A stretch of DNA of 64,000 bases from Chloroflexota bacterium (GTDB lineage: Bacteria; Chloroflexota; Anaerolineae; Anaerolineales; E44-bin32), in NCBI GenBank assembly GCA_022561385.1, contig JADFRG010000005.1:1-64000 (forward strand), written 5' to 3'. A model generated the notes under the pieces. That model was not told the DNA's origin. It did no database searches and saw only the letters and a list, made by a program, of their open reading frames with translations. The position numbers and the translations under genes are program-made. Shown here piece after piece: positions 10,251 to 17,615 of the stretch. The first letter of the stretch is position 1. Each line of letters begins with the position of its first letter.

Positions 10251-11001
10251 GGATCAAATACGCCGCATGGTTCGCCGCGTGGTCTACCGTACGCTCGGCA
10301 GATCCCCGCGTTCGACAACCACAGGGGGCAGATCGCTGGTGACCGAATCGGATGTGGCCGCGGCCGAGCGAGATGCAACCCTCGACGTTCCACCTGGTGC
10401 GCTGGTTACTCCGCTGGCGCGGCAGCTCGCAATGGAACGCAACGTAGAGCTACGAACGCAGAAACCGCTTGACCCGCGCAATCCGGGAGCCGGCTCAAGG
10501 GTACGGAATTCGGGCACTCCCGCCCGCAAACGAAAAGTTGCCATAGGCGCGGACCACGGCGGATATGAGTTAAAGGAAAAATTGAAGCGGTGCCTTTCGG
10601 AGTGGGGATATACGGCCATAGATTGCGGCACCGACAGCTCTGAATCCGTGGACTATCCCGACTATGCCTTTGCAGTGGCTCAAATGGTCGCCAATGGGAA
10701 CGTCGATTGGGGAGTGATGATCGATGGGGCCGGCATCGGCTCTTGTATGGCGGCAAATAAGGTCCCGGGAGTTAGGGCCAGCATGTGTTACGACCAGGCC
10801 ACCGCCGCCAACAGTCGCGAGCACAACCACGCCAACCTGCTGACCCTGGGCGCCGGCTTGATCGGAAACGGGCTGGCGAAATCCATCCTGAAGACCTGGC
10901 TGGATACGCCATTTGGTGGCGGTCGCCATGCCAAACGAGTCAAGAAGATTGACGATATCGAGCATCGGTACCTGCGCAGCGCAGTGCCGGTCCGCGGATG
11001 A
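10228..11001 (+). CDS. RpiB/LacA-family sugar-phosphate isomerase homolog with N-terminal BMC targeting-like extension
   Basis: '[26 protein letters not shown]', '[42 protein letters not shown]'; extra ~100-aa N-terminus beginning with an amphipathic segment. Confidence 0.88.
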   Translation: MGSENVREDQIRRMVRRVVYRTLGRSPRSTTTGGRSLVTESDVAAAERDATLDVPPGALVTPLARQLAMERNVELRTQKPLDPRNPGAGSRVRNSGTPARKRKVAIGADHGGYELKEKLKRCLSEWGYTAIDCGTDSSESVDYPDYAFAVAQMVANGNVDWGVMIDGAGIGSCMAANKVPGVRASMCYDQATAANSREHNHANLLTLGAGLIGNGLAKSILKTWLDTPFGGGRHAKRVKKIDDIEHRYLRSAVPVRG

Positions 11002-11020
11002 GCGGGGGACGAAGCTAACG

Positions 11021-11980
11021 ATGGTAGCGATGGACGAAACGACCGTGGAGCGAATGATCGAAGGGATCACGCGCCAGGTGTTGATCCTGGTTCAGGAGGG
11101 CTCCAAGCGACCCAACGGAAGCTCTGACGACATCTCTTCCGGAAGTTTTGCGGAAGGCATGCGGTCCGTGGTCGATGCAGGCGCCGACCGCGTGGCGAGC
11201 ACGCTCGGCATCGCGCCGATCGATGAACGAATGGCGCGCTTGATCGATCACACGCTGCTCAAGCCGGACGCCACACAGGACGAGATCGCGCAACTCGCAT
11301 ACGAGGCGCGCAAATTCAAGTTTGCGTCGGTGTGTGTCAACCCCAGCTACGTGAAGCTTTCGGCGCAGCTGCTCAAGGGCAGCGAGGTAGATGTTTGTAC
11401 CGTGGTGGGATTCCCATTGGGGGCGACTCCCACCGACGTGAAGGTTTTCGAAGCACAGCAGGCGATTCGCGAAGGCGCCACGGAGATCGATATGGTCATC
11501 AACGTAGGCGCGGTGAAGTCGAAGGATTATGAACTGGTCGAAACGGACATCGCCTCGGTTGCCCGCGCGAGCCATGCGGGCAACGCAATCTTGAAGGTGA
11601 TCATCGAGGCCGCCTTGCTTACCGACGAAGAAAAGGTCGTGGCGAGCCAACTGTCCAAGATCGCCGGGGCAGATTTCGTGAAGACTTCTACCGGTTTTGG
11701 CCCGGGAGGTGCCACGCCGGAGGACGTCGCCCTCATGCGCCGCGTGGTTGGGCCGAATATCGGCGTCAAGGCCGCCGGCGGAATCAAAACCGCCGAGGAC
11801 GCGCGCCGAATGATCGAGGCCGGAGCCTCGCGGATCGGCGCCAGCGCAAGTGTGAAAATCGTCGGTGGGACCCCCGGGCTTCGCCAAGGACAACCTGAGA
11901 GCCGCGGGCAGCCTGACGGCCGTACGATCCTGGCACAGGACAGCCCGGCCGATGGAAAGGAACAACCTTATGGCAGTTGA
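11021..11980 (+). CDS. deoC: Deoxyribose-phosphate aldolase with N-terminal encapsulation-peptide-like extension
   Basis: '[19 protein letters not shown]', 'VCVNPSYV', 'CTVVGFPLG', '[14 protein letters not shown]', '[15 protein letters not shown]', '[28 protein letters not shown]'. Confidence 0.95.
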   Translation: MVAMDETTVERMIEGITRQVLILVQEGSKRPNGSSDDISSGSFAEGMRSVVDAGADRVASTLGIAPIDERMARLIDHTLLKPDATQDEIAQLAYEARKFKFASVCVNPSYVKLSAQLLKGSEVDVCTVVGFPLGATPTDVKVFEAQQAIREGATEIDMVINVGAVKSKDYELVETDIASVARASHAGNAILKVIIEAALLTDEEKVVASQLSKIAGADFVKTSTGFGPGGATPEDVALMRRVVGPNIGVKAAGGIKTAEDARRMIEAGASRIGASASVKIVGGTPGLRQGQPESRGQPDGRTILAQDSPADGKEQPYGS

Positions 11981-12596
11981 CCTGCGAACCTACATTTACC
12001 TCGACAGTCTACAACTTCAGCATGCGGGATTTCTGGGGACGGTGGCACGCGGCTTCCTACCCCTTCCCGGCGACGCGTCGCTCTGGGTTGAGATTTCGCC
12101 CGGGATCGAAATCAATCGCATCACCGATATTGCCCTGAAATCCACAAAAGTTCGACCAGGGATGCAGATCGTTGAGCGACTTTATGGCATGCTGGAGGTA
12201 CACCACAGCGACCAAGCCGAAGTGCGCGCGGCCGGGGAGGCGATTCTCGAGGCGTTAGAGGTACAGGAATTGGATCGAATTAAGCCGCGTGTGGTATCCA
12301 GCCAGATCATTCGCCACGTCGATGCGCACCAGGTGCAGCTCATCAATCGGCTCAGGCACGGCCACATGCTGCTGGCCGGTCAGACCTTATACGTACTCGA
12401 GGTCGAACCGGCGGCCTATGCGGCTCTTGCCGCGAACGAAGCGGAGAAGGCGGCCAACATCAATATCCTGGAAGTGCGGGCATACGGCAGTTTTGGAAGG
12501 GTGTATCTGGGAGGCGAAGAGCAAGACATCATGGCCGGCTACGGCGCGGCGGTGGCGGCCATCGAAGGTGTTACCGGCAGAGAGGCCGGCAAGTAG
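11970..12596 (+). CDS. BMC shell protein, tandem-domain (BMC-T)
   Basis: '[45 protein letters not shown]...[37 protein letters not shown]'; two BMC folds; start overlaps the deoC stop. Confidence 0.88.
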   Translation: MAVDLRTYIYLDSLQLQHAGFLGTVARGFLPLPGDASLWVEISPGIEINRITDIALKSTKVRPGMQIVERLYGMLEVHHSDQAEVRAAGEAILEALEVQELDRIKPRVVSSQIIRHVDAHQVQLINRLRHGHMLLAGQTLYVLEVEPAAYAALAANEAEKAANINILEVRAYGSFGRVYLGGEEQDIMAGYGAAVAAIEGVTGREAGK

Positions 12597-12639
12597 AGTC
12601 GCGCGCAACTATCCGAACGGAAACATGAAGGAGGCTCCA

Positions 12640-12969
12640 ATGGCAGAACAATCGATAACCGGTGAGGCACTAGGAATGATCGAAACCAAGAGCTACCCCG
12701 CGATGGTGGAAGCCGCGGATGCAATGGTCAAGGCCGCCAATGTTGAACTGGTCACGTTCCAATCGACCGGAGGTGGCCAGGTCACGGCCGTGGTGCGCGG
12801 AGACGTGGCCGCGGTCAAAGCGGCCATCGAGGCCGGCGCCCGCGGTGCAGAGAAGGTCGGCGAAGTGATCGCCATCCACGTGATCCCGCGCCCGCACGCC
12901 AACGTCGATAACACGCTCCCACTGGGTCGCCAGCCGGGCCAGGGCGGCAAGCAGGCCAAAGCGGCCTAA
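12640..12969 (+). CDS. BMC shell protein, hexamer-forming (BMC-H)
   Basis: '[30 protein letters not shown]...[41 protein letters not shown]'. Confidence 0.97.
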   Translation: MAEQSITGEALGMIETKSYPAMVEAADAMVKAANVELVTFQSTGGGQVTAVVRGDVAAVKAAIEAGARGAEKVGEVIAIHVIPRPHANVDNTLPLGRQPGQGGKQAKAA

Positions 12970-12982
12970 CAGAGCTCATAAC

Positions 12983-13131
12983 TGGGACGGGATCCTCTCG
13001 TCAGGTTGCAGGATCGGCGTAGGCGGGGCCCGAACGTAGGCCGCGAGCGCCGAAAAGTCCGACGGCAGACATCGCTGGCCGAGGCTCTGGCATAGTTACT
13101 CGCCAGGTCCAATGCCGCGGATCCTGTCCCA
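12983..13131 (+). other. Candidate structured RNA element within the BMC operon (long-range 13-bp stem)
   Basis: TGGGACGGGATCC (12983-12995) pairs with GGATCCTGTCCCA (13119-13131), 12 Watson-Crick pairs plus one G-U as RNA; lies in the largest intergenic gap of the operon. Confidence 0.45.
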
Positions 13132-13148
13132 ATGAAACGGAGTTCATC

Positions 13149-13448
13149 ATGTACCTAGGCAAAGTAGTTGGGACTCTGGTTGCGACGCACAAGGAGCCCT
13201 CGCTGGACGGCCTCAAGTTTCTTGTGTTGAAACAGCTGGATGCTGAGGGTGAGGAGACCGGCGCCTACCGTGTCGCAGCCGATGCAGTTGGCGCGGGGCT
13301 GGGTGAGGTCGTGTTATACGCCACCGGCAGCGCCGCGCGGCAGACCGTGCTTACGCATGAGCGGCCATGTGATGGAGTGGTCATGGCCATTGTCGACCAG
13401 GTGGAAATCAACGGTGAACTCACCTACAACAAGGCCGAGGTCGGCTGA
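13149..13448 (+). CDS. BMC shell protein, pentameric vertex protein (BMC-P, EutN/CcmL family)
   Basis: '[31 protein letters not shown]...[21 protein letters not shown]...[13 protein letters not shown]'. Confidence 0.95.
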   Translation: MYLGKVVGTLVATHKEPSLDGLKFLVLKQLDAEGEETGAYRVAADAVGAGLGEVVLYATGSAARQTVLTHERPCDGVVMAIVDQVEINGELTYNKAEVG

Positions 13449-14914
13449 TGTTGGAAAGCGCACAGATCGATGCCATCGTAGAGCAGGTCATGTCGGAACT
13501 GGGTCAGGGCGAACGGGTGCGGCACGGTCCCACCCCCGCCCCGGTCACAACCCTCCTTCCTCCGGAGCCTGCCCGTTCGCTGCAGCACGGAGACAATCTG
13601 TTCCCCAATGTCGACCGTGCGGTAGCGGCAGCGCAGGGAGCCTTCGAGGCCCTGCAGGCCCTGCCGCTGGAAGTCCGCGAAAGTATGATTTCGCAGATTC
13701 GGCGCCTCGCGCGAGAAAATGCCCAGGTCCTGGCTTATGAGGCCTGGAAAGAAACCGGCATGGGGCGCTACGAGGACAAGATCCAGAAGAATCTGCTAAA
13801 CGCCAACAAGACGCCCGGGACCGAAATCCTGACCCCTACTTCCTGGTCGGGCGATCGCGGCCTCACGCTTACGGAGTGGGCGCCTTTCGGAGTGATCGGT
13901 GCCATAACACCCAGCACCAATCCCACTTCGACCCTGATCTGCAACACGATTGCTATGGTAGCGGCCGGGAACGCCGTCGTCTTTAACGCACACCCGGGAT
14001 CTAAGGGCGCCTCCAACCACACGGCTCAGATCATGAACGAGGCGATTGTGGAGGGTGGGGGACCCCCGAACCTGGTGTGTGCGATAGCAGAACCCACGAT
14101 CGAGACCGCGACCGATTTGATGCACCACAAAGGGGTCCGCATCCTGACTGTCACGGGCGGAATCGGAGTGGTGCGGGCGGCCATGTCCAGTGGAAAGCGC
14201 GCGATCGCGGCCGGCCCGGGCAATCCACCCGTACTCGTTGACGAGACGGCTGACCTCGAGCAGGCCGGACGCGATGTGGTATTTGGTGCCTCATTCGACA
14301 ACAACATCATCTGCACCGACGAGAAAACCCTCATCGCGGTCGATTCGATCGCAGACGAACTCAAGCAGGTGATGGCTCGTTACGGTGCCTATGAACTCGA
14401 CGGCGGCGAGCTCGATCGGCTGCTCAAGGTGATTTATGAGGAGGTTCCGCCACCCGGCAAACACGGCGTAATGAATAAGGCATTTATCGGGCAGAACGCC
14501 AACGTGATCCTGCGCGAGATAGGGATCGAAGTAGGAGACGAGGTTCGCCTGATCCTGGCGGACGTCCCGAACGATCACCCCTTGGTATGGTCCGAGCAAA
14601 TGATGCCGGTGTTCCCTCTAACGCGTGTGGCCAACGCTCAGGATGGTATACGTCTGGCGGTGGATTCCGAACACGGTTTCCGACATACGGCGGTGATCCA
14701 TTCGAAAAACATCGACCACATGACAGAAATGGCTCGCGCTATCAACACCAGCATTTTCGTCAAGAATGGACCCTCCTTGGCTGGACTGGGCTACGGAGGC
14801 GAAGGTTTTTGTTCCTTCACGATCGCCAGCCCCACCGGTGAGGGCCTCACAAATCCGCGCAGCTTCAGCCGTTTGCGACGGTGCGCTCTGGTGGATGCCT
14901 TCCGAATCGTATGA
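13448..14914 (+). CDS. BMC-associated CoA-acylating aldehyde dehydrogenase (EutE/PduP-like)
   Basis: 'GVIGAITPSTNPTSTLICNTIAMVAAGNAVVFNAHP', catalytic Cys in 'DNNIICTDEKT', N-terminal 'ESAQIDAIVEQVMSELGQG' encapsulation-peptide-like helix. Confidence 0.93.
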   Translation: MLESAQIDAIVEQVMSELGQGERVRHGPTPAPVTTLLPPEPARSLQHGDNLFPNVDRAVAAAQGAFEALQALPLEVRESMISQIRRLARENAQVLAYEAWKETGMGRYEDKIQKNLLNANKTPGTEILTPTSWSGDRGLTLTEWAPFGVIGAITPSTNPTSTLICNTIAMVAAGNAVVFNAHPGSKGASNHTAQIMNEAIVEGGGPPNLVCAIAEPTIETATDLMHHKGVRILTVTGGIGVVRAAMSSGKRAIAAGPGNPPVLVDETADLEQAGRDVVFGASFDNNIICTDEKTLIAVDSIADELKQVMARYGAYELDGGELDRLLKVIYEEVPPPGKHGVMNKAFIGQNANVILREIGIEVGDEVRLILADVPNDHPLVWSEQMMPVFPLTRVANAQDGIRLAVDSEHGFRHTAVIHSKNIDHMTEMARAINTSIFVKNGPSLAGLGYGGEGFCSFTIASPTGEGLTNPRSFSRLRRCALVDAFRIV

Positions 14915-15498
14915 TGTATGATCCGGCGCTGACCTTAATCGAATTCAGCAGCATCGCGGCCGGCATTCAGGCCGCAGATGCGATGGTCAAGCGCGCGCCC
15001 ATCGATGTAATCCAGGCCGGGACGGTCCATCCCGGAAAATATCTCGTGTTGGTGGGTGGTTTGACCGCCGATGTAGAGGAGTCCTTAGCTGCCGGCCGCG
15101 AAGTGGGCCGAGACGCGATCCTCGATTTCGTATATCTTCCCCAGGTGCATCCCAGCGTCGTGACGGCGCTGCGAGGCGGACGCTCTCCAGAACCAGCCGA
15201 GGCCCTGGGGGTTCTCGAGACGAGTTCGGTAGCGGCGGCTATCCGTGCCGCAGACGCGGGGGTCAAAGGTGCCCAGGTGGAGCTGGTCGAGGTGCGCCTT
15301 GCGGATGGCCTGGGCGGCAAGGGAATCGTGTTGTACTCGGGGGTGGTGGCGGACGTCGAAATCGCGGTGGCTCTGGGGGTGGAGTCCCTGCAGGGCCCGG
15401 ACGCGCTCATCCGACAAGTGGTGATTCCGCAGCTACACGAAGAGATGTGGGACAACCTGTCGCAAGCCACGCGATTTAGCGCACGGGTCACGGCATGA
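14911..15498 (+). CDS. BMC shell protein, tandem-domain (BMC-T), second paralog
   Basis: Two BMC repeats: 'LIEFSSIAAGIQAADAMVKRAPIDVIQAGTV' and 'GVLETSSVAAAIRAADAGVKGAQVELVEVRLADGLGGKGIVLYSGVVADVEIAV'. Confidence 0.93.
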   Translation: MMYDPALTLIEFSSIAAGIQAADAMVKRAPIDVIQAGTVHPGKYLVLVGGLTADVEESLAAGREVGRDAILDFVYLPQVHPSVVTALRGGRSPEPAEALGVLETSSVAAAIRAADAGVKGAQVELVEVRLADGLGGKGIVLYSGVVADVEIAVALGVESLQGPDALIRQVVIPQLHEEMWDNLSQATRFSARVTA

Positions 15499-15839
15499 AA
15501 TACGCGCGGGTGATAGGAAGCGTGGTCGCCACCCAGAAATACCAGGATCTGGAGGGCATCAAACTGCTCGTGGTCCAGCCGCTGGACGAGGATCGAGAGC
15601 CCCGCGGTGTGGCCCAGGTCGCAGCGGATGCCACCGCACAGGCCGCGCCTGGAGAACTTGTGTTTGTGGTAGCCAGCCGTGAAGCGGCGCAGGCCCTTCC
15701 AGAAACCTTCGTGCCTGTGGATCTGGCTATCACGGGTATCGTCGACGCGATCCATGCTCCCGAAGGTGGACGTCGAACACAAGCAACGGCAATATGGCAC
15801 GGGCCAGCCGACCTGACGGCTCCGGAGACCGGGCAATAA
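15495..15839 (+). CDS. BMC shell protein BMC-P, second paralog
   Basis: 'MKYARVIGSVVATQKYQDLEGIKLLVVQPLDEDREPRG...VDLAITGIVDAIHA'. Confidence 0.93.
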   Translation: MKYARVIGSVVATQKYQDLEGIKLLVVQPLDEDREPRGVAQVAADATAQAAPGELVFVVASREAAQALPETFVPVDLAITGIVDAIHAPEGGRRTQATAIWHGPADLTAPETGQ

Positions 15840-15842
15840 CAC

Positions 15843-16115
15843 ATGTATATCGGTAAGGTGATCGGCACCGTGGTCGCCACGGTCAAGATTTCCCACCTCA
15901 GGGGCCGCAAGTTGCTCATGGTCGACCAGCTCGACCTGCAGGGGGAGGAAACGGGCGACTACGACATCGCGGTGGATGTGGCTCAGGCCGGGATCGGCGA
16001 TACGGTCCTGGTTTTAGACGAGGGCAACGGGGCGCGGCAGGTTTTGGAGCTGGATCCGGGGGCCATTCGCACTGTAATCGTTGGGGTGGTCGACGAGGTC
16101 AGGGTGAGCTACTAA
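15843..16115 (+). CDS. BMC shell protein BMC-P, third paralog
   Basis: 'MYIGKVIGTVVATVKISHLRGRKLLMVDQLDLQGEETGDYDIAVDVAQAGIGDTVLVLDEGNGAR...IVGVVDEV'. Confidence 0.95.
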   Translation: MYIGKVIGTVVATVKISHLRGRKLLMVDQLDLQGEETGDYDIAVDVAQAGIGDTVLVLDEGNGARQVLELDPGAIRTVIVGVVDEVRVSY

Positions 16116-16159
16116 ATTACTTACCACGCGTGCGCGGGCGAATAACCCAATTGAAATGT

Positions 16160-16180
16160 GGAGCCCAGGGGCTCCTTTTT
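16160..16180 (+). terminator. Intrinsic terminator of the BMC operon
   Basis: GGAGCC-CAGG-GGCTCC followed by TTTTT. Confidence 0.8.
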
Positions 16181-16236
16181 AGTTCCATGGAGGGCGCAGA
16201 TTGCAACGCCAAGGAGGGCCCCCGATGCCGGGGTGC

Positions 16237-17007
16237 CTAATCTGCGGCAGCACGGCGGGCCAGCTCTACGAACTGAGGCTTCAGGCTGGCTCCACCCACC
16301 AGAGCGCCATCCACCTCCGGCATGGCCATAAAAGCGGAAATGTTTTCGGGGGTAACACTGCCGCCATACTGCACACGCACTTGCTGCGCGACATCTTCAC
16401 CATAGATCTCGGCCAAGGCTCCTCGAACCGATAATCCAATCACGCGATTTGCGTCTGCCGGCGAGGCGGATTCGCCGGTGCCGATGGCCCAAATGGGTTC
16501 GTAGGCGATTATGCAGGAGGCGGCCAGGCTGGCCTCCACATCCTGAAAGGCCGCCCTGACCTGACCCGAAACGAATGCGTCCGTCTGGCCGGCACGATTC
16601 TGTTCCAGGTTTTCTCCCAGGCAGAGGATCGGCGTGAGCCCATGTGTGAGGGCAGCCTTTAATTTCCGATTGATGGCTTCGTCGGTCTCCTGGTTGCTTC
16701 CCGTCGCCCGACGCTCCGAATGGCCCAATATGACATACTGGCAAACGCCCGCCAGCATAACGGGAGAGATCTCACCCGTATGGGCTCCTTGTTCCTCCCA
16801 GTGTGCGTTTTGTGCACCCAATGCAATGCGAGTCGGGGCGAGCAGCTCGGCGAATTGGTGAAGGACGGTCGTGGGTGGGCAGATAACCAGATCAACGCCC
16901 TTGATCTCGTTCAGTCCGCTCCGAATTTTTCGGAAAAAGGCCAGGGCTTCATCCGATCGACCCAGGTTCATCTTCCAGTTAGCAACCAGTATAGGTCTGC
17001 GCGCCAT
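16237..17007 (-). CDS. tpiA: Triosephosphate isomerase
   Basis: '[18 protein letters not shown]', '[24 protein letters not shown]', '[18 protein letters not shown]', '[11 protein letters not shown]'. Confidence 0.98.
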   Translation of the reverse strand: MARRPILVANWKMNLGRSDEALAFFRKIRSGLNEIKGVDLVICPPTTVLHQFAELLAPTRIALGAQNAHWEEQGAHTGEISPVMLAGVCQYVILGHSERRATGSNQETDEAINRKLKAALTHGLTPILCLGENLEQNRAGQTDAFVSGQVRAAFQDVEASLAASCIIAYEPIWAIGTGESASPADANRVIGLSVRGALAEIYGEDVAQQVRVQYGGSVTPENISAFMAMPEVDGALVGGASLKPQFVELARRAAAD

Positions 17008-17062
17008 CGATCAACCCACAGGATTTATGCACTTGAGGGAATTTGGATGCAATACGAGTGAT

Positions 17063-17614
17063 TCAGCTTGAGGCAGCCTGGGCCTCGCCGCTCGAGCGAG
17101 GCACCGCCTCTCGTGGAAGCGGTGCGATTGCGTCCACCATCTCACGGTTGAAAAGCATCGCCGGGGAACTAGCGCGAATATCTGGAAACAAGATCGCGAT
17201 CAGCTCCGCATTGTAGAGCGGAATGAAGATCCGATCCCCCTCGATCATAAAAGTCCCGAAGTTGAATTTGCCAGGAGTCTCGACCTGCCCGCGCAGCTCA
17301 TATCCGCCCAGCACCAGGTGCACCCAGTGCGGCATCGTGGTGGTATACCCGCCGCGCGCCATGCCGGAGGGACCCACCTCGGCCCGGGTGCTCAGAAGCA
17401 CCGTCACAATCTCGCCTTTGACGACCCACAACGTCGGGTAACGCGCCACCATTCGTCCCGGCTGGTGCAGCCGATTGAGATGTGCTCCTTCAACTGCCAG
17501 ATAGTTTGTAGTGGGGATGTTGAGATAGCCGTACAGCCCGCTGGCACCGGGGTCGATCCGCCCCAGAATCCGGTGGCTAGTTGTATAGATCTCGACCGAT
17601 ATGGGCTTGGTCAT
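17063..17614 (-). CDS. Hypothetical protein
   Basis: ORF with in-frame ATG at 17614 ('MTKPISVEIYTTSHRILGRIDPG...'), adjacent to the stop of the upstream gene. Confidence 0.75.
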   Translation of the reverse strand: MTKPISVEIYTTSHRILGRIDPGASGLYGYLNIPTTNYLAVEGAHLNRLHQPGRMVARYPTLWVVKGEIVTVLLSTRAEVGPSGMARGGYTTTMPHWVHLVLGGYELRGQVETPGKFNFGTFMIEGDRIFIPLYNAELIAILFPDIRASSPAMLFNREMVDAIAPLPREAVPRSSGEAQAASS

Positions 17615-17615
17615 G

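Noticed and set aside
11015-11965. 316-aa ORF antisense to deoC
   Set aside because: Shadow ORF in GC-rich coding DNA; the + strand product is an unmistakable DeoC and the antisense translation has no recognisable domain
14967-15896. 309-aa antisense ORF across BMC-T/BMC-P genes
   Set aside because: Low-complexity Ser/Thr/Arg/Ala-rich translation typical of antisense reading; the sense strand encodes clear shell proteins
16220-16233. CCCCG-ATGC-CGGGG hairpin next to the tpiA stop
   Set aside because: Short and without a T-tract; may assist termination but not strong enough to call
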